Positions 1 through 8,748 of a stretch of DNA of 64,000 nt are shown piece by piece. Position numbers and translations under genes: made by a program. Numbering within the stretch: the stretch's first letter is position 1; each line of letters begins with the position of its first letter. This DNA is from Gnetum montanum (Eukaryota; Streptophyta; Gnetopsida; Gnetales; Gnetaceae). The DNA lies in assembly GCA_015680685.1 (NCBI GenBank), contig MNCI01035130.1:663403-727402 (forward strand), written 5' to 3'. The notes under the pieces were generated by a model. The model saw only the letters and a list, made by a program, of their open reading frames with translations. It was not told the origin of the DNA and did no database searches.

Positions 1-127
1 GGGAAGTCTCTCCACATTTTGCTAACAGCAGCAGACGTTGAGGCATCTTCTTCCCCTATAGCGTAATTTGGTTAGACATTCCCTCCATCAACATATTTTT
101 TTTCAAACACGCTAACGCACTCCTTAC

Positions 128-391
128 CTCTGCCGGTGACAGTGGCGATTTCATCGACATCTTCCGTATCCTTTTCCCTTTCACGCACTGGAGTCTGTGC
201 GTCATTGGTTTCAGTAGCCGGGGCCTCCTCACGCACCCCAGTCTGTACGCGGCTTTCGCTAGCAGCTGGGGCTGCCTCACGCACTGGAACCTGCACACGG
301 CTCGTATCAATAATCGGGGCCTCTTCTTCCAAAATTGAGGCCCCCTCCCCACGGCTTAATACCATCGCCCCTGTCTCAGGGGTCAATTGCC
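128..391 (-). CDS. Acidic tail exon with three 16-residue repeats
   Basis: The frame contains three back-to-back 16-residue units, the first two being RVQVPVREAAPAASES and RVQTGVREEAPATETN, with a partial earlier unit (ILEEEAPIIDTS) before them. The units occupy about 156-299. The tail is rich in glutamate, alanine and proline and probably disordered. It ends at a GTAAGGA donor at 127, again in phase 1; a possible acceptor TTAG lies at 25-22, so the gene likely continues left of the window. Confidence 0.55.
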
Positions 392-2283
392 CTGTCATTT
401 TTGCTGCTTACACCACCATACATTAGCATATAATTCCAGATCATCTAAGTAAAGCATTGCATATACAAGCCTTTCACACTTACCAGGCGGAGGCTTATTC
501 CGCTGCACCTTGATCCCAACAGTGTGGCCTGCATTGCCCCCAGGGGCCTCAGTTAGGCGGAGCCTCTTCCGCCGAGCTGCTGGTTCCACAATTTCCTTTG
601 CCAAACGTTTCCCCCGCGAGGCGTCGCCGGTGTAGGTAGGCATTATCCCGCCTACGCTGTCGAGACCCCACGCTCGGGGCGCCATCAAGCCTTTAGTCGT
701 TACAGACAACGACTCCCCGATCCCTTCCGGCGGATCCTGCCCACGGGTAGTGCTGAGAATGTGGGCAATCCAGGGTTTGGATAGCTGGTCTCGGTCTTGC
801 TGTACCCAGACCCCATTCCTCTGAACGACCAGAAACTCAGCAAACCGTCGGAGGCAAGCTATGAAAAAGGCGTAATGCACATTGAAACGGGACTCGAGCT
901 TCTCCCGAAGCTTAACCATTTCACTGCGCAATTCCTTGGCAAGATGGCTTGCCCAATCAAATTGAGCTCCCTCTTCCAGGACCTCTCGCATGATGTGGGT
1001 CTGTTCTACCGAAAAGAACTTCGCCTGCGAGAGGGTTTTGGGGAAGGTCCGGGCTCGAAAAAGGGGATAAAGTGTCTTGGCGGTCCCCATCTCGAATTTA
1101 TCACAAGGAAATCCCTTGGTCTCCTTAGGGATCCTCACCCACTCCTTCAGAAATTCCTCGACTCTGGCACTCCTCTTGGTCTTCACTTTTACGGGAAGGC
1201 CATTCGAGGGGATGCCAAACAGGTCCGAGAAGAGCTGAGCGTTAATGTCAAAATTTACGCGCATGTTATGCACGCGCGTACTAAAACGATTCGCCTTCTC
1301 GCTAAAGGAGTTGACCAAGGCGATCATTTCGCTGGCGGGGACATCAGGGGTCGCAGCCAAAAACAGGTGCATTAGCCCTACGGCCTGGATCTTGCTGGTC
1401 ACTGTGACTGGGGCCGCCGAGTGGCCGAGCCAACGCTGTGCCTTCTTAATATCGCCATAATGAAAGAAAACATCCCTCGCCTCGCGGCCGGAAATCGTAA
1501 GGGTAATCTCCCGGGATTCCCTGACTGAAAGGCATAAAACAAAAGTCAAACAGAAGCACTATTATATAATGTCCGTGACTCATAACTACACGCATAACAT
1601 TAGAACACGCGGCGGCCTTACCGGGGCCAAACGGCAACGGAAATGGTGGGAGTTCCCTCTGCACGTCCTCGACGGTGAGGGGCGGATCCAACGTCCAGTC
1701 CTCGTGCAGCCATCCGAGTTCTTGATAATTCTTAAAAGGGCGCTCGTAGCGGGTGTGATACTCACGCATTTCATGGCCAATTTGCCCGATAACACCGGCA
1801 CGCACATTGTTGGTCGCGGTAAACGCCATTATTGCCGTTTCGGCCCAGGCCAACGTATCGCCATCGCCAATTAGCTTGTTGTCATGTATAAAAAACCTGT
1901 ACCATACAGTGTAAGCTTAACATACACTTTGCGCNACGGGCGTTGAGCACTTGGTCCTCGGGATAACCCGTGTCGATGGCTCCGTTCGTCAGGTAAGCCA
2001 GAATCCCCTGCGCCGACCCCGCCAATAGGTGCTCCAAAATGGCACCGGCAACATCCCCGGTCACATTAGACCAGACAATGATGTTGAAGTTGCGCAGCAA
2101 AAACTGCAGAAACTCCAGCGCCCCCTTTCGGAACCAGATAGCCTTCCCCTGCACTCTTGTGTGAGGGGGAGGAACATTAGGGACGATGGGGTTCACCCAG
2201 CACAAAACCCCAATGAGGTCTAGCACAATCAGGATGGGCTTCAGCGCAACGTTGTATAGAAAAGCCAAAGCGTATATTAACAC
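128..2283 (-). CDS. Spliced antisense gene inside the Tat element (FCP1/HAD-like N-terminus, acidic repeat C-terminus)
   Basis: Four open blocks on the minus strand (1882-2283, 1622-1880, 484-1524, 128-391) read as one gene. Two junctions are explained by canonical GT-AG introns of 97 and 92 bp that preserve the frame exactly, both in phase 1; a third phase-1 donor closes the last block at 128. The first block resembles the plant FCP1/NIF-type HAD phosphatase domain, the middle is unrecognised, and the end is an acidic repeat. The join between the first two blocks is not resolved; a single N at 1935 lies there. Plant Tat elements are known to carry additional reading frames, some antisense to gag-pol, usually between an LTR and gag or after pol. 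Here the gene sits just before the RT frame. Function unknown. Confidence 0.62.
392..483 (-). other. Predicted intron, 92 bp, phase 1, antisense gene
   Basis: The donor GTAAGTG (483-477) matches the plant consensus, a TGCTAAT branch-like motif follows, and the acceptor AAAATGACAG ends at 392. The split codon is g|gg (glycine). Removal bypasses the TGA at 397-395 and joins the central exon in frame to the acidic tail exon. Confidence 0.68.
484..1524 (-). CDS. Central exon of the antisense gene, possible plant-mobile-domain-like protein
   Basis: About 347 codons without a stop. A segment reading MRVNFDINAQLFSDLFGIPS resembles the 'strand - helix - LGLP/FGIP - G' signature seen in plant-mobile-domain-like and other plant retroelement accessory proteins. 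Further along come KELRSEMVKLREKLESRF, a likely coiled coil, and an arginine/lysine-rich segment RRKRLRL that could be a nuclear localisation signal. The exon ends at the consensus donor GTAAGTG at 483, in phase 1. No catalytic motif is recognised. Length and absence of stops argue for coding constraint or a recent origin. Confidence 0.58.
1525..1621 (-). other. Predicted intron, 97 bp, phase 1, antisense gene
   Basis: The donor is GTAAGG at 1621-1616 and the acceptor TGCCTTTCAG ends at 1525. The split codon is g|tc (valine). Removal joins the frame of the upstream block exactly to the long block that continues to 484. The intron holds a T-rich stretch before the acceptor. Confidence 0.65.
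1622..1880 (-). CDS. Second block of the antisense gene, unrecognised domain
   Basis: The frame reads HDNKLIGDGDTLAWAETA near its start and ends at a GTAAGG donor after base 1622, phase 1. It contains a conserved-looking run of aromatic and acidic residues (YQELGWLHEDWTLDPP). I do not recognise the domain. Its frame differs from the FCP1-like block upstream by one base, so an intron or an assembly error near 1897-1935 must separate them. Confidence 0.5.
1882..2283 (-). CDS. FCP1/NIF-like HAD phosphatase domain block of the antisense gene
   Basis: The translation has a hydrophobic strand ending in VLDLIGVLC, then WFRKGALEFLQFLL, then NIIVWSNVTGDVAGAILEHL. This order matches FCP1/NLI-interacting-factor phosphatases: motif I (usually DxDGT, or DLNG in many plant homologues), an RP-like segment before an EFL helix, and an iWTS-like strand followed by a helix. 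The second catalytic aspartate of motif I is replaced by isoleucine, so the domain may be catalytically dead or bind protein only. No ATG opens the block; an in-frame stop lies just upstream, so an exon boundary is likely near 2284-2318. The block ends beside a single N at 1935. Confidence 0.55.
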   Translation of the reverse strand: MLIYALAFLYNVALKPILIVLDLIGVLCWVNPIVPNVPPPHTRVQGKAIWFRKGALEFLQFLLRNFNIIVWSNVTGDVAGAILEHLLAGSAQGILAYLTNGAIDTGYPEDQVLNARXAKCMLSLHCMVQVFYT

Positions 2284-2563
2284 CTACATCTGCATTTCCA
2301 CGACTAGCACAAAAAAAAACTCATAAAACGCACCCAAGCCGAGATCGCCCAAACCCTTGCAATAACGCAAGGTTCGTCCCTGACGACGGCGATAAACGCA
2401 ACCCTTTCAAACCATCGCATAGACCCGAGGTCCATAACTCAAAATCAACATGCACGCAAACGAAAATATACCACGAAAAGTAGTCATAGAAACGAAAGTA
2501 AGTATGTAAGGAACAACTAACCGGTTCAACGGCGCGGGGTCTCGAACATCGATCAAAGCCTAC

Positions 2564-2640
2564 GAAACACGGTCTAGAGTTGCTTGCATTTTGTCGATTT
2601 TGGCCAGTTTTGCGTTCTTCTTCTTCGTCTTCGGCGCCAT
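2564..2640 (-). CDS. Possible first exon of the antisense gene
   Basis: An ATG at 2640 on the minus strand opens a lysine-rich stretch (MAPKTKKKNAKLAKIDKMQ) of 25 codons that runs into a GTAGG donor-like site at 2563. A T-rich tract ending in AG lies about 245 bp further on (2312-2320 region). I could not find a donor/acceptor pair that joins this piece in frame to the FCP1-like block, so the exon is tentative. The basic lysine cluster would suit a nuclear localisation signal. Confidence 0.3.
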
Positions 2641-3064
2641 TGCGATAGTTTCAGAATTTCTTCACAACCTAACGCTTGCAAATCTTCGCAAGATTCCACG
2701 CCCTAACTCTCTGCTCTTCCTTTTCTCAGCGATAGTTGCGAATTCAAATTCACGATAGCCAACAACCAGTTCTCATCGAAGAACCACTTACTTATACACG
2801 AGGATCACCGACTTGATATCAGAATTAAGCGGAACTTTCCTGAAACGGAATTCGCAAATCTAGATATTAATGCGGCCGATATCGCACGCACCACTGTCCG
2901 AAATGACGTTAAACTACCACATCTTATCGCCTCGTAATCGGGTTACATTGATTACAGCTTGTCTATAATATTCAAAATTCAGTTAGCCTTCCACGTTCGG
3001 CGACATCACGTCACTTGTCTCCTAACCATTTACGCACTCGCCAGTTTTGCAGGACAGACGGAGA
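2641..3064. promoter_or_regulatory. Non-coding gap between antisense gene and pol
   Basis: No gag or protease frame can be read in this 424-bp stretch on either strand. On the minus strand a TATAAG motif lies at about 2792-2797, some 150 bp before the candidate ATG at 2640, so it could be the antisense promoter. On the plus strand a CCAGTTTTGCAG sequence ending at 3052, just before the pol ATG at 3065, would serve as a splice acceptor; Ogre/Tat elements are known to have an intron upstream of RT. Confidence 0.35.
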
Positions 3065-6000
3065 ATGGACGCCACAGTTTCAGCACCCTTAACTTTGACA
3101 GGCCCATACGGGAAGTTAATTAGACAGTTTGACTCCACGCTAGTAGACGTTAACCTCCCTTTAGAAAGCGTAACCATAGCTGCATCGGAGACGTCCCCAG
3201 AATGGCCAGAACAGTCAACGCGCACGCTAGACCTGGAGGCTGGAGACATAACCGAGGACCCCCTCAGTGAGGTCCCTATCGTTACGCATAAGGGTGAGAC
3301 TAAAACGCTCAAAGTCAGTTCTTTGTTAGACGAAAAAATGCACAACGCTATAAAACGGGTCCTGCAAGACAACATTACTGTCTTTGCATGGTCATACGAG
3401 GATATGCCTGGGTTAGATCCTAGGTTAATCCAGCATAACATTATCCTAGACCCACAGATTAAAGCGGTTAGGCAAAAGGCACGCAAAATCAAACTAGAGA
3501 TCGTGCTAGCGGTGCGTGATGAAATCACCAAGCTATACCAGGCTGGTTTCATCCGCGCGGTCGATTACTCAGACTGGGTATCTAACATTGTGGTCGTGCC
3601 GAAGAAGACCGGGAGTATACGCATATGCATAGACTTCCGGGATTTGAACAAGGCCACAATCAAGGATAACTTCCCATTGCCGAGTATCGACCAGCTAGTG
3701 GATACAACAGCTGGGCATGCGCTTCTGTCCTTCATGGATGGCTTTTCAGGCTATAACCAGATTCGCATTAACCCAGAACACCAACTGACCACGACGTTCA
3801 TGACACCCTGGGGCACCTTTTGCTACACCATGATGCCTTTTGGTCTGAAGAACGCCGGAGCAACGTACCAACGGGCCATGACATACATCTTCAGCGATTA
3901 CCTCCTAGGAAGGCTGAATGATTACGTAGACGACATAGCTGTCAAGTCTTTGAAGTCGGAAGATCATTCAGGAGACCTGGAGTTAGTCCTTAAAAGATGT
4001 TCCACATACGAGCTCCGGCTTAACCCAAAGAAGTGCGTATTCGGAGTCAAAACCGGACGCATGCTGGGGTTTGTGGTATCGGAAACCGGCATACGAGTTG
4101 ACCCTGATAAGGTCAAAGCCATTGTTGATTTAACGCCTCCTACAGACCTCAAGAAATTACGCGGGTTACAGGGATGCTTACAGTTTATACACCGGTTCAT
4201 TTCGAGGTTAACCGACAAGTTACACCCTATGCAACACTTGCTGAAAAAGGGGGTTAATTTCGAATGGACCGACGATTGCCAGCGTGCGTTTGATAGTTTA
4301 AAACAAGAACTGCAACATTTGCCGACGGTTTTCCCGCCACAAAGGGATTTGCCTTTTTTCATTTACCTCGCGACTTCGGACGTAGCAATAGCAGCGTTAC
4401 TTTGTCAAAAAAGGGATGATGGGTCGGAAATGCCCATCTACTACTTGAGCCACGCTCTATGTGCGTACGAGACGAGATACAACGACGTCGAGCGTAATTG
4501 CTTAGCATTAGTTTTTACGCTTAAGAAATGTAGGCATTATCTTTTTCGTAGTCAAGTTAACGTCATCTGTAAAAACAACATCCTTAGAGCCATTACGCAT
4601 AGCTTATACGAGAGTAGTAAAATAGCTCGCTGGAAGGCTATCACGGCAGAATTCGATCTGCACTATATTGGCCAATCATCCACGAAAGGCCAAGCGATAG
4701 CTGACCAGTTAATAACTTCACCGATTAACAATCACGCAACCATAGAACCAGAGTTCCCGGACGAACATGTACATAGCCTAAGCCCTGTCTCGACAGGCCT
4801 CGAAGCAACGTTATATTTTGACGGAGCTTCCACTGCTAAAGGCGGCAGTGCTGCCACTGTTCTTACGCTATCGCCTGAGGATGTGCGTCTACACGCTTAT
4901 CGATTGACCTTCCCTTGTATGAACAATGTGGCAGAGTACGAGGGGCTCCTCAGGGGATTACTAACTGCAGGTGAACTCGATGTTCAACACCTGGCGGTTA
5001 GGGGCGATTCGATGCTTGTCATAAATCAAATCACTGGAGTCTACGCCTGCAAGGCTGTACATTTGCAGCCTTACTGCGATCAGGCTAAAGATCTTCTGAG
5101 GCGATTTACGACCTTCGACGCCCAACACGTCCCACGGACTGACAACACGCTGGCTGACGCACTGGCCACCCTGGCTTTACACGTGCCTTCACACCTATTT
5201 AACACCTGCCCTGCATTGATTACAGACTGCGCAGACCCTATCATTCAGGCGGCGCAAATCTCCTCTCTTCTCGAGGAAATCACGCCTGAATGGTACGATA
5301 ATATCAAAACTTATCTTTTACAAGGTGAGCTGCCATCTACATTAACACGCGCACAGAAAGACGCAATCCGTAAGCGGGCTAGGCAATACGTCATCATCGG
5401 AGACAGCACTCTCTGTAGACGCTCCTTTGATGGCGTGTTGCTTACCTGCGTTGACAAAGACCAAGCGCAACACATAGTCGGCGAAGTTCACGAGGGACTG
5501 TGTGGCGGCCACGTAGCACCAAGGGCTATGGTCCTAAAAATCCGACGCTTAGGATACTACTGGCCACGCATGGAAAGAGACTGCCTGACAAAGGTTAAAA
5601 CTTGTGACACGTGTCAGCGTCATGCAAACCTCATCCACGTGTCGCCCACAGAATTGCATACAACGCAGATAACATGGCCGTTTCAGCGATGGGGACTAGA
5701 CATCATAGGACCCATCACGCCAAAATCTTCTGCAGGGCATAGCTTCATCATTACCGCTACTGAGTACTTTACGAAGTGGGTAGAAGCTGTCCCCCTGCGG
5801 AAAATCACATCCCAACAGGTTTGCCATTTTATCTTGGACAACATAGTAACCAGATTTGGTCTCCCAATGACTATTGTGACCGACAATGGGCCACAGTTTA
5901 GTAGCGCGGATACCAAATCCTTCTGTGACAACCTAGGCATTAGACAGTCTTTTTCCTCTCCCTATTACCCGCAGGCGAATGGTCAAGCTGAAGCATCAAA

Positions 6001-6532
6001 CAAAATAGTCATCAATCTGCTCAAGAAAATGCTCGACGGCAACAAAAGGCGGTGGCACGAACAGATCCTCTATGTGCTATGGGCATACCGTACTACATGT
6101 AGGACGGCTACAGATAGTACGCCCTATAGCCTGGTTTACGGATCTGAAGCAGTGTTGCCTCTCGAGTTGCAAATCCCTTCTCTGAGAATGGTCCTCTCTG
6201 CGGTTATAAATGAGGCTCAACACACCGAGTCTCGAATCACAGATCTGGATTCAGTGGAAGAGAAGCAGATTCAGGCTCTTTATATGATTGAAAAATATCA
6301 GGACAAACAGTGCCAGAAACATCGCCACAACCTTCAACAGCGCCCGATCAAGAAAGGAGATCTTGTTCTCAAGGCTGTGCGTGAACCAGTAGGCAAGTTC
6401 TCTGCAAACTGGGAAGGCCCTTTCTTGGTGGTCGACGCGTATGGCAACGGACCGTTCAAATTAGCAGACGCCAACGACAACAAATTAACAAAGCCTGTAA
6501 ATCATGTATACTTGAAGCGGTATTTTATCTAA
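3065..6532 (+). CDS. pol: Tat-lineage pol: RT, RNase H, second (archaeal-type) RNase H, integrase
   Basis: One frame of 1155 codons from the first ATG (an upstream TTG at 3047 is in the same frame). Order: linker; RT with FPLPSIDQLVD and the catalytic YVDD at residues 287-290; a first RNase H whose initial catalytic Asp is absent (IYLATSDVAIAALL), as usual in Tat; a second RNase H with all four acidic residues, D586, E624, D648 and D698; integrase with zinc-binding H809...C847xxC850 and core D879, D940 and E976 (D,D35E). There is no chromodomain; it stops soon after HVYLKRYF. Gag and protease are absent from the frame. The product would copy and insert the element. No stops or frameshifts, so it could be functional. 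Confidence 0.93.
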   Translation: MDATVSAPLTLTGPYGKLIRQFDSTLVDVNLPLESVTIAASETSPEWPEQSTRTLDLEAGDITEDPLSEVPIVTHKGETKTLKVSSLLDEKMHNAIKRVLQDNITVFAWSYEDMPGLDPRLIQHNIILDPQIKAVRQKARKIKLEIVLAVRDEITKLYQAGFIRAVDYSDWVSNIVVVPKKTGSIRICIDFRDLNKATIKDNFPLPSIDQLVDTTAGHALLSFMDGFSGYNQIRINPEHQLTTTFMTPWGTFCYTMMPFGLKNAGATYQRAMTYIFSDYLLGRLNDYVDDIAVKSLKSEDHSGDLELVLKRCSTYELRLNPKKCVFGVKTGRMLGFVVSETGIRVDPDKVKAIVDLTPPTDLKKLRGLQGCLQFIHRFISRLTDKLHPMQHLLKKGVNFEWTDDCQRAFDSLKQELQHLPTVFPPQRDLPFFIYLATSDVAIAALLCQKRDDGSEMPIYYLSHALCAYETRYNDVERNCLALVFTLKKCRHYLFRSQVNVICKNNILRAITHSLYESSKIARWKAITAEFDLHYIGQSSTKGQAIADQLITSPINNHATIEPEFPDEHVHSLSPVSTGLEATLYFDGASTAKGGSAATVLTLSPEDVRLHAYRLTFPCMNNVAEYEGLLRGLLTAGELDVQHLAVRGDSMLVINQITGVYACKAVHLQPYCDQAKDLLRRFTTFDAQHVPRTDNTLADALATLALHVPSHLFNTCPALITDCADPIIQAAQISSLLEEITPEWYDNIKTYLLQGELPSTLTRAQKDAIRKRARQYVIIGDSTLCRRSFDGVLLTCVDKDQAQHIVGEVHEGLCGGHVAPRAMVLKIRRLGYYWPRMERDCLTKVKTCDTCQRHANLIHVSPTELHTTQITWPFQRWGLDIIGPITPKSSAGHSFIITATEYFTKWVEAVPLRKITSQQVCHFILDNIVTRFGLPMTIVTDNGPQFSSADTKSFCDNLGIRQSFSSPYYPQANGQAEASNKIVINLLKKMLDGNKRRWHEQILYVLWAYRTTCRTATDSTPYSLVYGSEAVLPLELQIPSLRMVLSAVINEAQHTESRITDLDSVEEKQIQALYMIEKYQDKQCQKHRHNLQQRPIKKGDLVLKAVREPVGKFSANWEGPFLVVDAYGNGPFKLADANDNKLTKPVNHVYLKRYFI

Positions 6533-6570
6533 CAGCATCTACGGTGTCGACAGCAGGTATGACAGTATTC

Positions 6571-7053
6571 GTCCACTACGATGTAAAACTGGCACTGCTC
6601 GTCCGCTACGACGTAAAACTGGCACCCATCGTCCGCTACGACGTAAAACTGGCACCCACCGTCCGCTACGACGTAAAATTAACATGCCTTGCACACGTCC
6701 GCCATGACGCTAAACTGGCAAGTGGTAACCATCCGCTACGACGTAAAACTGGCAGTGTTGTACAGGTCCGCCAAGACGAAAAACTGGCATCTTTTGCACG
6801 CGTCCGCCACGACGCTAAACTGGCACAGGTAAATAGCCGTCTGCTAAGACGTAAAACCAGCACAGATCTGTCCCTGGGTCATGACATAAAACTGACATCC
6901 ATAGCACGGTCTGCTGAGACCATAAACCAGCCTTACCACCGTCCGCTACGACGTGAAACTAGTGCCTCTCGGTCTGCCTGGACTTTAAACTGGGACCATG
7001 GTCTGCTGAGACTTAAAACCAGTAATGGCAGTCTACCAGGACTTAAAACTGGG
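6571..7053 (+). repeat. Post-pol tandem repeat, about 15 units
   Basis: The core CTACGACGTAAAACTGG recurs about 15 times with decay toward the right. The first four units (6571, 6601, 6631, 6661) have an exact 30-bp period; later units are spaced 28-41 bp. Some late units change CTACGACG to CTGCTGAGAC. A stop-free frame (6544-7533) runs through the array and would encode VRYDVKLAP repeats, but it lacks an ATG at the start and probably just reflects the repeat. Tandem arrays in the hypervariable 3' untranslated region are known in Tat elements and can seed satellites. Confidence 0.85.
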
Positions 7054-8222
7054 ATGTACAAATCGCTGCCATGTTTAGGCGAGCGTGATCATTCTTGTAC
7101 AGCTGCACAACAGACGAGGTGGGATACTGAAACAGTCCCAGTGTCGTCACCCCACCGGCATCCTGCTGATTCCTTGGATAAGCAAAGAGGCATCTTACTG
7201 ATCCCTCGGAGATGCCGCCATCGCACCCGCCGCAGTGGTGCCACCTCTGAGAGTTTAGCGTCACCAATCGGAGCCCCGAAGAAATCCTCGTCAGCCACGG
7301 CCCCAGGAATCTCCGCCAATCATCGCTATCGGACGCCGGCCTCGCAGATTCATCTGACCGGTTCTTGGTGCAGCCAGTTAGCTGCACTGTGTCTGATGCC
7401 TTTTTGGCGAAGATATGCAGCGTTGAATCATCAGGATTGGCGGCTCCGCCCGCGTGCTCCGGCTCCTTCTTTACAGCCCATTTATCTAACATCAGACAGC
7501 GTTGGTTTCAAGAACCTCGCCTTTTGTTCATGAGCAATGGTGTACTCTGTTTTCTTTTGTGGTTGCAGGTTACTTTCCTTGGAGGATGTCGTCCAAAGGT
7601 GCGTGCATCTGAGCGGTGAAGTACAACAGCGTGTTGAAATGGCTATTCAGGTTTGCCCGACCACGTAGCTCTGCATGTCTATACCTTGCACAATCCTACC
7701 CTTAACTCTTGTTTCCTTCATCCCCACCACCCAGTTCCCATACGCAAAACCCACACACGCAAGTATTCATTTGCTGCACTTACGCTAGCAGAGACACCGC
7801 AGAAAGTGATGCGCAACGCTCCTTTTGCACGCATTCCTGCAATAATCGGTAACAGAGAAACCTCAGGCTGACGCGCTACGCCCGTCTGAAAGCATTCCTG
7901 TTGACCGCGTATTTCATACCCCTACCGTCCATAACGCATTTTGCATCTTCCCCAAACCTGCTTCCAGCTATATCCCTCTATCTCCCGTACCTGCCAGTCT
8001 TCCTCTTCCATGTTGACAGGGCAACACTTGAGTAGCCATGGATGAACGCTGTTCTTGCTTCTACCAATCCAGTGTTTCGTATTCTTTGTCGACGTCTTTC
8101 AGGTAAGCCCTCCAACTGTCAACAAAGAGGGGCCATTGAAACACCGTGAAAATTACGAGTCGGCCTCAGGCAAAGATTCGCAATTCAAGCGAGAGCAGGC
8201 CTCGGTTTTGTTCTAGGATAAG
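7054..8222 (+). other. Tat 3' untranslated region, nothing recognised
   Basis: Remaining 3' untranslated region of the Tat element. It is GC-rich and carries several open frames with no recognisable domain. A purine-rich stretch CAACAAAGAGGGG near 8117-8129 could be the polypurine tract that marks the start of the 3' LTR, but the following bases do not begin with TG, so the LTR edge is not fixed. Confidence 0.4.
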
Positions 8223-8561
8223 TTTACGCTCTATTACGCACGGCAGCGTAATGGGTGTAATAAGCTCCAAAATAGTCAAAGGCAGAGTCTAGAGAAGCGC
8301 AACAGTTTGACGCTTTTTCTCGTGGCGCATGATTAACTTGTCTTTACGCTCGTTACGCGGCGGTGCGTACCATTGCGTATGTTATCATTTAAGTTATACA
8401 TTGTTTACGCTTCATCACGCGTAGCTGTGTAGTGAGCGTAAGTTATACATTATTTACGCTTTGTTACGCGCAGTTGCGTAGTGAGCGTAAAACAATTTTG
8501 AGCTTATTGTTTTTACACCAGATTACGCTCATACACGCAATACAACGCGAATGAATGTAAT
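8223..8561. repeat. Five ACGC/GCGT hairpin repeats near the Tat LTR
   Basis: Five imperfect palindromes of 37-40 bp, each with left arm TTTACGCT...TTACGC and right arm GCGTA...GCGTAA, start near 8223, 8343, 8404, 8453 and 8522. The third and fourth form a 48-bp tandem duplication (8393-8440 and 8441-8488). In the best copy (8453-8491) the 17-base arms pair at about 13 positions. They lie 180-500 bp upstream of a TATA box, where enhancer-like U3 repeats would be expected. Confidence 0.75.
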
Positions 8562-8738
8562 ACAGCCTGAAAGCAATTAAAGCGTGCTCAGCATGTGCTT
8601 GCTCTTCACACGCACAACACGCAAACGAGCGTGTTGTGCGTAGTCATAGTCTGACTTAAAATGGTCATGCCAACAGGACCCGCAATATGCGGGACCCACG
8701 TCATCAGGGTTGCGCCTTTTTCACGAAGCGTCGTGGCC

Positions 8739-8748
8739 TATAAATACC
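8739..8748 (+). promoter_or_regulatory. TATA box of the Tat LTR
   Basis: CTATAAATAC lies in a GC-rich setting downstream of the hairpin repeats and upstream of about 490 bp that would be the R-U5 part of the LTR. It probably drives the genomic transcript; in this right-hand LTR it would read outward into the neighbouring element. Confidence 0.6.

Noticed and set aside
797-1375. Plus-strand 192-residue frame opposite the antisense gene
   Set aside because: It is the mirror of a GC-rich coding exon; the minus strand has the frame-preserving introns and recognisable domain order.
3022-3552. Minus-strand 176-residue frame over the start of pol
   Set aside because: Shadow of the intact pol frame on the opposite strand, with no domain.
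6544-7533. Possible 329-residue protein made of VRYDVKLAP repeats
   Set aside because: It starts without an ATG directly after the pol stop, and the open frame is explained by the 30-bp tandem unit; the second half has no recognised domain.
8223-8561. CRISPR-like array
   Set aside because: Units are imperfect palindromes with irregular spacing and the setting is a plant LTR, so a CRISPR array is excluded.
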